Positions 44,986 through 53,017 of a stretch of 64,000 bases of DNA are shown in pieces. Every line of letters begins with the position of its first letter. Within the stretch, counting starts at the first letter, position 1. The DNA is taken from NCBI GenBank assembly GCA_018267705.1, contig JAFDXX010000013.1, positions 55,932 to 119,931 on the forward strand, read 5' to 3'. The notes under the pieces are model-generated. The model worked only from the letters and a program-made list of their open reading frames with translations. It was not told the DNA's origin and ran no database searches. This stretch comes from Bacteroidota bacterium. Lineage in GTDB: Bacteria; Bacteroidota; Bacteroidia; Chitinophagales; Chitinophagaceae. The translations under genes and the position numbers were made by a program.

Positions 44986-45948
44986 TTAAATAATTCCTTC
45001 TTTTACTAAATCATGAATATGAATAATACCAAGGTATTTATTATTTTCTGCAACAACTAATTGGCTTATATCGTACTGTTTAAACATAGCAAGTGCATTA
45101 ACCGCTAATTCAGATGGAGCAATAGTTTTAGGGTTGGCTGAATAAATATCTTTAGCGGTAACATTGCTAATAACATCGCTTTTTTCGAGCATTCTTCTTA
45201 AATCTCCATCGGTAATAATTCCTATAACATTATTATTGGTATCTGTTACGGCAGTAACTCCTAATCTTTTTTCTGTAATTTCTACAATAATATCTCTTAA
45301 TGTAGTTGTTAAATAAACTTTGGGTTGTTGGTTGTTTTTATATAAATCTTCAACACGTAAATACAAACGTTTTCCCAAATTGCCGCCGGGGTGGTATTTG
45401 GCAAAATCGTAGCCATTAAAACTATTTAATTTCATTAAAGCAATAGCCAAAGCATCGCCCATTACCATTTGAGCGGTAGTGCTGTTGGTGGGTGCTAAAT
45501 TGTTGGGGCAGGCCTCTTCTTTAACGGTTGTATTAATTATTAAATTACATTCTTTTGCAAGAAAACTATTAGTATTTCCTACAATAGCAATTAATGTATT
45601 ATTGAATTTTTTTATAAGTGGAATTAATACTTTTATTTCAGGGCTTTCTCCGCTTTTACTTATTACAATTACTACATCATCTTTTTGAATCATGCCTAAA
45701 TCACCATGAATGGCATCGGCTGCATGCATAAATAATGCAGGAGTTCCTGTTGAATTGAATGTGGCAACAATTTTTTGTGCTACAATAGCACTTTTGCCTA
45801 TACCACTCATTACAACTCTACCTTTTGATTGGTGAATAATTTGAACTGCTTTTTCAAATTCTTCGGTAATAAAATTTATTAAATCTGCAATAGCAGCCGC
45901 TTCAGATTCAATAGTTTTTTTGGCCGATAAAATAATAGATGAATTCAT
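44986..45948 (-). CDS. kdsD: KpsF/GutQ family arabinose-5-phosphate isomerase
   Basis: This enzyme makes arabinose 5-phosphate for Kdo synthesis in lipopolysaccharide. The SIS domain has SGIGKSAIVAQKIVATFNSTG and VISKSGESPEI; two CBS domains follow (from about residue 200). The start at 45948 is chosen over an ATG at 45960 because the -7 box 45958-45965 overlaps that codon. Length 320 aa is normal. Confidence 0.93.
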   Translation of the reverse strand: MNSSIILSAKKTIESEAAAIADLINFITEEFEKAVQIIHQSKGRVVMSGIGKSAIVAQKIVATFNSTGTPALFMHAADAIHGDLGMIQKDDVVIVISKSGESPEIKVLIPLIKKFNNTLIAIVGNTNSFLAKECNLIINTTVKEEACPNNLAPTNSTTAQMVMGDALAIALMKLNSFNGYDFAKYHPGGNLGKRLYLRVEDLYKNNQQPKVYLTTTLRDIIVEITEKRLGVTAVTDTNNNVIGIITDGDLRRMLEKSDVISNVTAKDIYSANPKTIAPSELAVNALAMFKQYDISQLVVAENNKYLGIIHIHDLVKEGII

Positions 45949-45957
45949 AATATAAAA

Positions 45958-45987
45958 CAAATGTAGTAATCAACTCTTGTTTTCAAA
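45958..45987 (-). promoter_or_regulatory. Promoter of kdsD
   Basis: On the minus strand, TTTG (45984-45987), 18 nt, then TACATTTG (45958-45965), both full matches. The box ends 9 nt before the ATG. Confidence 0.7.
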
Positions 45988-46115
45988 CAATTGCTTTATT
46001 AACTTCGCCATCCTTTTAAAAAATTGTACAAAAATTTTTTAATAATACTGCTGCAATAAAACTTATTTGGTGCAATAAGGTTCTTTTAAAAAAAATATCT
46101 TTTTGTTTCGAGAAA

Positions 46116-46130
46116 AATAAGTAACTTATT
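46116..46130. promoter_or_regulatory. Inverted repeat AATAAGT-A-ACTTATT upstream of recQ
   Basis: A perfect 7-bp dyad around a single base, 50 bp before the recQ ATG; a possible operator. No regulator is identified. Confidence 0.35.
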
Positions 46131-46145
46131 CGTCCGTTTCACCCA

Positions 46146-46163
46146 TTCTGTTATAAAACAGAA
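46146..46163. promoter_or_regulatory. Inverted repeat TTCTGTT-ATAA-AACAGAA in the recQ leader
   Basis: A perfect 7-bp dyad with a 4-nt centre ends 17 nt before the recQ ATG. It contains CTGT and ACAG half-sites as in LexA boxes but with 6 nt between them rather than 8. Confidence 0.4.
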
Positions 46164-46180
46164 AAGTTAATTTGAATGTA

Positions 46181-48487
46181 ATGGCAACAACCACAAAAAA
46201 AGCAACACCTAAAAAAACCACTTCTAAAACGGCTTCAAGAAAAGCTCCGATAGTAGATGGTTCTTTACCTAAAAAAATTGATAACTCAAAATTTGATATA
46301 TATAAAGGAGTGCAACAACACTTTGGCTTTAAAGATTTTAAAGGAAGACAAGAAGAAGCAATTAATAGTTTAATGAGTGGCAATGATACGTTTGTTATTA
46401 TGCCAACAGGCGGCGGTAAAAGCCTTTGCTATCAACTACCTGCAATGATGATGGAAGGTTGTGCCATTATTGTTTCTCCTTTAATTGCCTTAATGAAAAA
46501 CCAAGTTGATTTAGTGAGAGGTTATAGTGAGCAAGATGATGTTGCCCATTTTTTAAATTCTTCTTTAAACAAAACACAAGTAAAAGAAGTAAAAGATGAT
46601 TTAATTACAGGTAAAACAAAATTGTTATACGTTGCTCCTGAAACTTTAACCAAAGAAGAAAATTTAGAATTCTTTAGTGGGCTTACCATTTCATTTTTTG
46701 CGGTAGATGAAGCACATTGTATTAGTGAGTGGGGGCACGATTTTAGACCGGAATACAGAAGGCTTAGAGAAATGATGGTTGTTATTAATCCCGATATCCC
46801 GGTTATTGCATTAACGGCCACTGCAACACCCAAAGTGCAAAGTGATATTATAAAAAATTTAGGATTACGCCAACCAAATATTTTTATTTCATCATTCAAC
46901 CGCACTAATCTTTATTACGAAGTTCAACCCAAATTAAAGAAAGAACAAACTATAAGAAGTATTGTAAAATATATTTCTCACAATAAAGGCAAAAGCGGTA
47001 TTATTTATACGCTTAATAGAAAAACTACCGAAGAGTTAGCAGAAGTTTTAGTAGCCAATAATATTAAAGCCGTTGCTTACCATGCAGGTCTTGACCAAAA
47101 ACTACGAGCAGAAAGACAAGACAATTTTTTAAATGAAGATGTACAAGTAATAGTTGCCACCATTGCATTTGGAATGGGAATTGATAAACCGGATATTCGA
47201 TTCGTTATACACTATAACGTTCCTAAATCAATAGAAAATTATTATCAAGAAACCGGACGTGCAGGAAGAGATGGCTTAGAAGGAAATTGTATTTTATATT
47301 ACTCATATAAAGATGTACACAAGCTTGAACACTTAATGCGAGACAAACCCTTAAGTGAACGTGAAGTAGGGGCACAACTAATTGATGAAACCGTTGCTTT
47401 TGCCGAAAGTGGTGTATGCCGAAGAAAAATATTAATGCATTATTTTGGAGAAGAATGGAATACACCTAATTGTAAAAATTGCGATAACTGCAAACATCCT
47501 AAAGAAAAAATAGAAGCAAAAGAGGATGCCGTAAAAGCAATGAAAGTAATTAAAGCATTAGACGAACGTTTTCCTGCAGAATATGTTGTAAATGTAATTA
47601 TAGGAAGATTAACACCACAAGTTACCATGTTTAGGCACGAAAAATTAGCCGAATTTGGTATAGGAAAAGAAAACGAACAAAACCATTATTGGAATAGCCT
47701 TATACGGCAATTAATGTTAGAAAATTTAATACGAAAAGATATAGAAGAATATGGCTTACTAAAGGTTACCGAAAAAGGTGAGAAATTTTTTAAGAAACCA
47801 ACATCATTTAAAATTGTTGTTAATGAACAATATGAAAGTTCTGACGATGACGATGATGATGAAACCGAAACAGAAGAACAAACCGGTGCAGCAGCAGATG
47901 AAAAATTATTTGAAATGCTGAAAGAGTTGAGGCAAAAAGAAGCCAAGAAAAAAAGCCTACCACCATTTGTTATTTTTTTAGAAAACTCTTTGCAAGATAT
48001 GGCTACAATGTATCCTACAAGTTTGCAAGATTTAGAAAAATGCCAAGGCGTTAGTAAAGGAAAAGCCTTAAAATACGGAAGACCATTTGTTGATTTAATT
48101 ACCAAATATGTTGAAGAAAATGAAATAGAAAAACCGGAAGATTTTATGATGAAAAGTGTTGCCAACAAAAGCAGCAACAAAATTTATATTATTCAAAATG
48201 TAGATAAAAAAATTCCCTTAGAAACCATTGCACGTAATAAAGGATTACAATTAAATGAATTGTTAGAAGAAATGGAAACCATTGCAGCAAGCGGCACTAA
48301 ACTAAATTTAGATTATGCTATTGAAGAATGGTTAGATGAATACGATCAGGAAGAAATTATAGATTATTTTAAAGGTTGCGAAACCTCATCATTAGATGTG
48401 GCACAAAAAGAATTAAGTGATAATAATTATACTTGGGAACAATTAAAAATTATGCGAATTAAATTTTTAAGCGTTTATGGCAACTAA
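46181..48487 (+). CDS. recQ: ATP-dependent DNA helicase RecQ
   Basis: RecQ is a 3'-5' helicase for recombination and fork repair, 768 aa. The start at 46181 is the first ATG; an upstream TTG is less likely. The N-terminus is a Lys/Thr-rich tail (about 1-35). Then come the Walker A MPTGGGKSLCYQLP, VDEAHCISEWGHDFRPEYRRL, the RecQ Zn-binding segment with CRRKILMHYFGEE and CKNCDNCKHP, an RQC winged-helix and an HRDC domain (SLPPFVIFLENSLQDMATMYPTS-like). An additional region (residues about 670-768) follows HRDC, typical of Bacteroidota RecQ. Confidence 0.95.
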   Translation: MATTTKKATPKKTTSKTASRKAPIVDGSLPKKIDNSKFDIYKGVQQHFGFKDFKGRQEEAINSLMSGNDTFVIMPTGGGKSLCYQLPAMMMEGCAIIVSPLIALMKNQVDLVRGYSEQDDVAHFLNSSLNKTQVKEVKDDLITGKTKLLYVAPETLTKEENLEFFSGLTISFFAVDEAHCISEWGHDFRPEYRRLREMMVVINPDIPVIALTATATPKVQSDIIKNLGLRQPNIFISSFNRTNLYYEVQPKLKKEQTIRSIVKYISHNKGKSGIIYTLNRKTTEELAEVLVANNIKAVAYHAGLDQKLRAERQDNFLNEDVQVIVATIAFGMGIDKPDIRFVIHYNVPKSIENYYQETGRAGRDGLEGNCILYYSYKDVHKLEHLMRDKPLSEREVGAQLIDETVAFAESGVCRRKILMHYFGEEWNTPNCKNCDNCKHPKEKIEAKEDAVKAMKVIKALDERFPAEYVVNVIIGRLTPQVTMFRHEKLAEFGIGKENEQNHYWNSLIRQLMLENLIRKDIEEYGLLKVTEKGEKFFKKPTSFKIVVNEQYESSDDDDDDETETEEQTGAAADEKLFEMLKELRQKEAKKKSLPPFVIFLENSLQDMATMYPTSLQDLEKCQGVSKGKALKYGRPFVDLITKYVEENEIEKPEDFMMKSVANKSSNKIYIIQNVDKKIPLETIARNKGLQLNELLEEMETIAASGTKLNLDYAIEEWLDEYDQEEIIDYFKGCETSSLDVAQKELSDNNYTWEQLKIMRIKFLSVYGN

Positions 48488-48509
48488 AAAATAATAGCAA
48501 TTTTTTTCA

Positions 48510-48540
48510 GCCGCTGCATTAATGCAGCGGCCTTTTTTTT
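48510..48540 (+). terminator. Intrinsic terminator after recQ, inside the YitT gene's 3' end
   Basis: GCCGCTGCATT and AATGCAGCGGC form a perfect 11-bp palindrome (48510-48531), followed by a T-run on the plus strand. The palindrome also encodes the last codons and stop of the minus-strand YitT gene. Confidence 0.85.
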
Positions 48541-49454
48541 ACCATTCCGCCTTTGGTATCTTTAATACTACTCATTACAACAAATGCATTGGGATCTATT
48601 TTTTCTATCTCAACTTTCAGTTTACTAATTTCTAATCTTGTAATTACAATAAAAATAATATCGCTGTTGGTTACATGCCCTTGTTTACCATAACCACGCT
48701 TGCCGCTATAAACTGTAACACCTCTTCCCATATTATTTACTATCATATCAATAATTTCTTCAAAGTGGGTTGATATAATAGTAATGCCCGTATATTCTTC
48801 AATTCCTTCAATAATAAAATCTAAAGTTTTAGAAGCAGATAAATAAGTTATCATAGCATACATTGCCGTTTCTATTGATAAAAAATAAGCGGCTGCAGAA
48901 AAAATAAGCACATTAATAACAATAACAACATCACCAATTGTTCCGCCTATTTTTCTACTTAAATAAATAGCTAAAACTTCGGTACCATCTAATACAGCTC
49001 CACCTCTTACAGATAAACCAATTCCTGCTCCTAAAAAAAATCCGCCAAAAAGAGATACCAATAATTTATCATGAGTTATTTCCGGAAATTTAAATGAAAC
49101 CATACAAATGGCTAAAGTACAAATGGCACAAGCTGTTTTTATGGCAAATTGTTTTCCTACGGTTGTATATCCTAATATAACAAAAGGAATATTTACTAAT
49201 ACTAATAAAATAGATAAGGGCAATTGCGTAACTTCTGAAATTAATAACGATAATCCGGTTGCACCGCCATCAATAAAACTATTGGGTAATAAAAAAGATT
49301 CTAAACCAAATGCAGCAGAGCCAATACCTAAACAAATAAGCAAAATTTCTTTTATCCATGTTTTAATGGTAATTCTTAGCTTTCTTATTTTTTTTGCTTT
49401 GCTATAAGCAGAAAGCTCAACATGTTTTTGTATAGAATGTTTTATAAAATCCAT
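48519..49454 (-). CDS. YitT family membrane protein (DUF161/DUF2179)
   Basis: This 311-residue inner-membrane protein has about five hydrophobic helices (residues about 33-190, the YitT domain) and a soluble C-terminal DUF2179 domain (about 215-300, GITIISTHFEEIIDMIVNNMGRGVTVYSGKRGYG). Function is unknown; YitT proteins are often called putative transporters. Its last codons KKRPLH and stop are part of the recQ terminator hairpin. It is divergent from the PfkB kinase, whose ATG is 70 nt away. Confidence 0.87.
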   Translation of the reverse strand: MDFIKHSIQKHVELSAYSKAKKIRKLRITIKTWIKEILLICLGIGSAAFGLESFLLPNSFIDGGATGLSLLISEVTQLPLSILLVLVNIPFVILGYTTVGKQFAIKTACAICTLAICMVSFKFPEITHDKLLVSLFGGFFLGAGIGLSVRGGAVLDGTEVLAIYLSRKIGGTIGDVVIVINVLIFSAAAYFLSIETAMYAMITYLSASKTLDFIIEGIEEYTGITIISTHFEEIIDMIVNNMGRGVTVYSGKRGYGKQGHVTNSDIIFIVITRLEISKLKVEIEKIDPNAFVVMSSIKDTKGGMVKKRPLH

Positions 49455-49524
49455 ATTGAGGGAAGATACAAAATCTGTTTTTATTCAACTGAAAAACATA
49501 GCTTCGCAGCCAAATAAAAAAAGT

Positions 49525-50445
49525 ATGAGTTTAATTGTTGTAGGATCAATGGCTTTTGATGCAATTGAAACCCCTTTTGGTAAAAGCGATAAAATTGTTG
49601 GCGGTGCCGCAACTTATATTGCATGGTGTGCAAGCAACTTTACTGATGTAAAACAAATTTCTGTTGTGGGAGGAGATTTTCCACAAGAAGAATTAAATGC
49701 ATTGGCAGCACGTAATGTTAACCTAGAAGGTGTACAAATTAAAAAAGATGAGAAATCTTTTTTTTGGAGTGGCCGTTATCACAACGATATGAATAGTCGT
49801 GATACATTAGTTACTGAATTAAATGTTTTAGGAACTTTTGAACCTGTAGTGCCCGAAAGTTATCAGGGCAGTGAATTTTTAATGTTGGGAAATTTAGCCC
49901 CTTCGGTACAATTGAGTGTTATAAAACAATTAAAACAACGCCCCAAATTTATTGCAATGGATACCATGAATTTTTGGATGGATATTGCAATGGATGATTT
50001 AAAAGCGGTATTAAAAGAAGTAGATATTTTATTGGTGAATGATGCAGAAGCAAGACAATTAAGCGGTGAATATTCTTTAGTAAAAGCTGCTCATGTAATT
50101 AGAAAGATGGGCCCTAAATATTTAATTATTAAAAAAGGAGAACACGGAGCTTTATTGTTTCAAGAGAATAATGTGTTTTTTGCACCGGCTTTACCTTTAG
50201 AAGAAGTATTTGACCCAACCGGAGCCGGCGATACTTTTGCTGCAGGCTTTATAGCACATATTGCAAAAACTAAAGATGTAAGTTTTGATAATATGAAAAC
50301 AGCCATTATTGTGGGTAGTGCAATGGCAAGTTATTGTGTAGAAAAATTTGGAACACAACGCTTACGCGAAATAAGCAAAGCAGATATTGAAGCAAGATTA
50401 AAAGAATTTGTACAGCTAAGTAGTTTTGATATTAGCTTGGTGTAA
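49525..50445 (+). CDS. PfkB family carbohydrate kinase
   Basis: This 306-residue ribokinase-fold kinase starts MSLIVVGSMAFDAIETPFG, the first ATG in frame; a longer TTG start at 49456 is not favoured. Motifs: GGAATYIAWCASNF near the substrate site, and FDPTGAGDTFAAGFIAHIA with the catalytic Asp. The substrate (a sugar or nucleoside) is not defined by sequence. It converges with murA. Confidence 0.85.
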   Translation: MSLIVVGSMAFDAIETPFGKSDKIVGGAATYIAWCASNFTDVKQISVVGGDFPQEELNALAARNVNLEGVQIKKDEKSFFWSGRYHNDMNSRDTLVTELNVLGTFEPVVPESYQGSEFLMLGNLAPSVQLSVIKQLKQRPKFIAMDTMNFWMDIAMDDLKAVLKEVDILLVNDAEARQLSGEYSLVKAAHVIRKMGPKYLIIKKGEHGALLFQENNVFFAPALPLEEVFDPTGAGDTFAAGFIAHIAKTKDVSFDNMKTAIIVGSAMASYCVEKFGTQRLREISKADIEARLKEFVQLSSFDISLV

Positions 50446-50458
50446 TAAAACACTAATG

Positions 50459-51766
50459 CTAATTAATTCTTTTAATATCTGCACCCAAATTTCTTAAGCG
50501 TTCATCAATGTATTGATAACCTCTGTCTATTTGTTCAATATTTTGAATAACACTTTTTCCTTCGGCACTTAAGGCTGCAATTAATAAGGCTTGCCCTGCA
50601 CGAATGTCGGGGCTGCTCATTGTTATACCACGTAAATTATTTTTTCTTCCTAAGCCTATAACTGTTGCACGGTGCGGATCACATAAAATAATTTGTGCAC
50701 CCATATCAATTAATTTATCTACAAAAAACAATCTGCTTTCAAACATTTTTTGATGTATTAATACACTGCCTTTTGCTTGTGTGGCTACTACTAAAACTAT
50801 GCTTAATAAATCGGGTGTAAAACCAGGCCAAGGGTTATCGTAAATAGTTAAAACACTTCCATCTAAAAAATTTTGTATTTCATAAATATCTTGTTCGGGA
50901 ATAATAATATTATCATTTTTTATTTGTAATTGAATGCCTAGTTGTTGAAATTTTTCAGGAATAATACCTAAATGTTTTACTCCTGCATTTTTAATGGTTA
51001 TTTGGCTTTGGGTCATTGCAGCTAAACCAATAAAACTACCTACTTCAATCATATCTGGAAGCATGGTATGTGTGGTACCTGATAATTTTTTTACACCTTC
51101 AATTATTAATAAATTACTTCCTACACCTTTAATATTAGCACCCATATTATTTAGCATGTTGCATAATTGTTGAATGTAGGGTTCGCAGGCTGCATTATAT
51201 ATTGTGGTAGTGCCTTCTGCTAAAACTGCCGCCATTGTTATGTTTGCGGTACCTGTAACAGAGGGTTCATCTAATAACATATATGTGCCTTTTAATTGGG
51301 GAGAAGATAATTTAGAACAATTATTTTCTGTATCGTATTCAAAAGCAGCTCCTAATTTTTGAAACCCAATGATATGTGTATCTAATCGTCTTCTTCCAAT
51401 TTTATCTCCACCGGGTTTGGGTATATATGCTTTTTTAAAGCGAGCTAACATAGGCCCGGCAAGCATTACAGAGCCTCTTAATCTTCCTCCTTTTTTTCTA
51501 AAAGCACTGCTTGCTAAATAATCTGCATCAATATTATTGGCGGTAAATGTGCAAGAGTGTTTATTTTGTCTTTCAACTTTTACACCAATTTCTTGTAATA
51601 ATTCTATTAATAAGTTTACATCTAAAATATCGGGAATGTTGTGTATGGTAACGGGTTCGGCAGTTAGCAATACGGCAGATAAAATTTGTAATGCCTCGTT
51701 TTTTGCACCTTGTGGTGTAATTTCCCCATGTAATTTTTTTCGCCCTATTACTTCAAATGAACTCAT
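50459..51766 (-). CDS. murA: UDP-N-acetylglucosamine enolpyruvyl transferase with Asp in place of the active-site Cys
   Basis: MurA makes the first committed precursor of peptidoglycan. Lys22 and Asn23 in GAKNEAL are present, and the substrate loop is KPGGDKIGRRRLDTH (residues about 117-131). The loop residue that is Cys115 in E. coli MurA is Asp121 here. Known MurAs with Asp at this site (Mycobacterium, Chlamydia, Borrelia) are active and insensitive to fosfomycin, so resistance is expected. Length 435 aa is normal. It follows DUF4290 by 90 nt, with a rare strong Shine-Dalgarno GGAGG 6 nt before the ATG. Confidence 0.95.
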   Translation of the reverse strand: MSSFEVIGRKKLHGEITPQGAKNEALQILSAVLLTAEPVTIHNIPDILDVNLLIELLQEIGVKVERQNKHSCTFTANNIDADYLASSAFRKKGGRLRGSVMLAGPMLARFKKAYIPKPGGDKIGRRRLDTHIIGFQKLGAAFEYDTENNCSKLSSPQLKGTYMLLDEPSVTGTANITMAAVLAEGTTTIYNAACEPYIQQLCNMLNNMGANIKGVGSNLLIIEGVKKLSGTTHTMLPDMIEVGSFIGLAAMTQSQITIKNAGVKHLGIIPEKFQQLGIQLQIKNDNIIIPEQDIYEIQNFLDGSVLTIYDNPWPGFTPDLLSIVLVVATQAKGSVLIHQKMFESRLFFVDKLIDMGAQIILCDPHRATVIGLGRKNNLRGITMSSPDIRAGQALLIAALSAEGKSVIQNIEQIDRGYQYIDERLRNLGADIKRIN

Positions 51767-51857
51767 AAAAGTCCTCCATCTCCCTAAGGGGGGAGCATTT
51801 AAGATTAATATTTTGCAGTAAATATAATGAAGAAAAACCCCTTTAGGAATTAGAGGT
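51767..51857. repeat. REPIN-like inverted repeat in the murA leader
   Basis: The left part (CCTCCATCTCCCTAAGGGG, from about 51772) and the right part (CCCCTTTAGGAATTAGAGG, to about 51857) are imperfect inverted copies, each with a CCTC...AAGGGG core, separated by about 45 bp of AT-rich sequence. The layout is that of a REP doublet. The end nearest murA supplies the Shine-Dalgarno on the minus strand. Whether it occurs elsewhere in the genome is not known from this window. Confidence 0.55.
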
Positions 51858-52609
51858 TAATATCGCTTTTTAAAATTGCGATTATTATTGTTGTTGCGGT
51901 TGTTATTTCTATTATCTCTTCCTCCGCCATTATTATTTCTGTTGTCTCTTCCTCCTGCATTCATTCTATTATCTCTTCCCCCGCCATTATTATTTCTGTT
52001 ATTTCTTCCATTGAAGTTTTGCTGGCGGCGGTTGTTGTTTCTTCCATAATCATCTCGTTCAAAATTTTGATTGCGGTGTTTTATGAAAGGTGTGTTACTA
52101 AATTCTAATTCACCTCCGGTTATATTATTTAGTTCGCTTCTAATGGCATCATCGTGTACTAATTCTTTATGCCAATTGCTGTATGATAATTTCATGTAAT
52201 ATGCAATGGCATGTGCAAAGCCTGCTTTCTTTTCGGGATCTTCTTCTTTTAAAGCTTTATCTATAACCAGCTCTAAATTTTTTCCGAGGTGTGAGTAACG
52301 CGGTTTGCGTTTAGGGTAAGGTAATATTTCGGGTTTTGCTTTGTAGGTTTCTTTTTGCGGAATTGGATAGGGGCTATCTACCTCTAACTTAAAATCACTT
52401 ATAAAAAATAAATGATCCCAAAGCATGTGTCTAAAATCTTCTACATTACGTAAATGAGGATTTAAAAAACCCATTAATTCAATAACTGCTTTAGCTTGTT
52501 CGTTACGTTTTGTACGATCTTCAATAGTTAAAACATAATCTACCATACCTTGAATATGGCGACCATATTCTCTCATGCTTAAATAACTTCTTGTTGTATT
52601 ATATTCCAT
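51857..52609 (-). CDS. DUF4290 family protein with Asn/Arg/Gly-rich tail
   Basis: This 250-residue protein has the DUF4290 domain (residues about 1-165), with MREYGRHIQGMVDYVL, PHLRNVEDFRHMLWDHLFFI and AIAYYMKLSYSNWHKELVHDD. The C-terminal 60 residues are low-complexity repeats of GRDNRNNNGG and end NFKKRY. The tail resembles RNA-binding RGG/RN segments; RNA binding is only a suggestion. Always found near murA in Bacteroidota as far as I know. Cytoplasmic; function unknown. Confidence 0.85.
   Translation of the reverse strand: MEYNTTRSYLSMREYGRHIQGMVDYVLTIEDRTKRNEQAKAVIELMGFLNPHLRNVEDFRHMLWDHLFFISDFKLEVDSPYPIPQKETYKAKPEILPYPKRKPRYSHLGKNLELVIDKALKEEDPEKKAGFAHAIAYYMKLSYSNWHKELVHDDAIRSELNNITGGELEFSNTPFIKHRNQNFERDDYGRNNNRRQQNFNGRNNRNNNGGGRDNRMNAGGRDNRNNNGGGRDNRNNNRNNNNNRNFKKRY
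51903..52011. repeat. Tandem coding repeats in the DUF4290 tail
   Basis: Three to four imperfect copies of a unit of about 27-31 bp (ATTATCTCTTCCTCCGCCAT and variants) encode GGRDNRNNN-type repeats. The unit length is mostly a multiple of three, so copy number could change without a frameshift. Confidence 0.6.
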
Positions 52610-52632
52610 TCACAAATAAATTCTGTAAACAA

Positions 52633-52640
52633 CAAATGTA
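52633..52640 (-). promoter_or_regulatory. -7 box of the DUF4290-murA operon
   Basis: TACATTTG on the minus strand, a full match, about 24 nt before the ATG. Confidence 0.5.
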
Positions 52641-52907
52641 GGTTTTTTGAGTTAATTGCTGTATGTTGTGTTATAAGTATAATAATAAACCATTATTTGT
52701 TTGTTGGCTGCAATACGATATTTTATATTTTTTGTATTAACTCTTGGCTATAATTTTTCTATTGCTGTACCTAATTAGCTTTCAGTAAGTGATATTATTT
52801 AAAACTGTTTATAGATTTATACAATTTCAAAAAACCTTACACAAGTATTAACAACTTCGTGCCAAATCATATTCATTATTCAAAAGCAAAAATCAAAATA
52901 GAGGATT

Positions 52908-52970
52908 ATGAAAAAAATATTATCGAAAAATTCCTACTATTGTAAACCAATTACAGCGTTAATTAATTAA
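52908..52970 (+). CDS. Possible 20-codon leader ORF upstream of lysS
   Basis: An ATG with a GAGG 4 nt before it opens a 20-codon ORF rich in Lys (4 of 20), ending before lysS by 47 nt. Such a peptide ahead of an aminoacyl-tRNA synthetase gene could act as an attenuator, but the ORF is too short for confidence and may be chance. No supporting hairpins were identified. Confidence 0.25.
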   Translation: MKKILSKNSYYCKPITALIN

Positions 52971-53017
52971 ACTGTAAATTTTTTGAGGACGAATCAACAA
53001 TATAAATTGAACATAGA

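Larger units (their letters stand above)
52610..53017. other. Intergenic region between divergent DUF4290-murA and lysS (408 bp)
   Basis: It contains the DUF4290 -7 box (TACATTTG, 52633-52640 on the minus strand), an AT-rich stretch and a 20-codon ORF (52908-52970). No tRNA or riboswitch was recognised. Confidence 0.5.
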
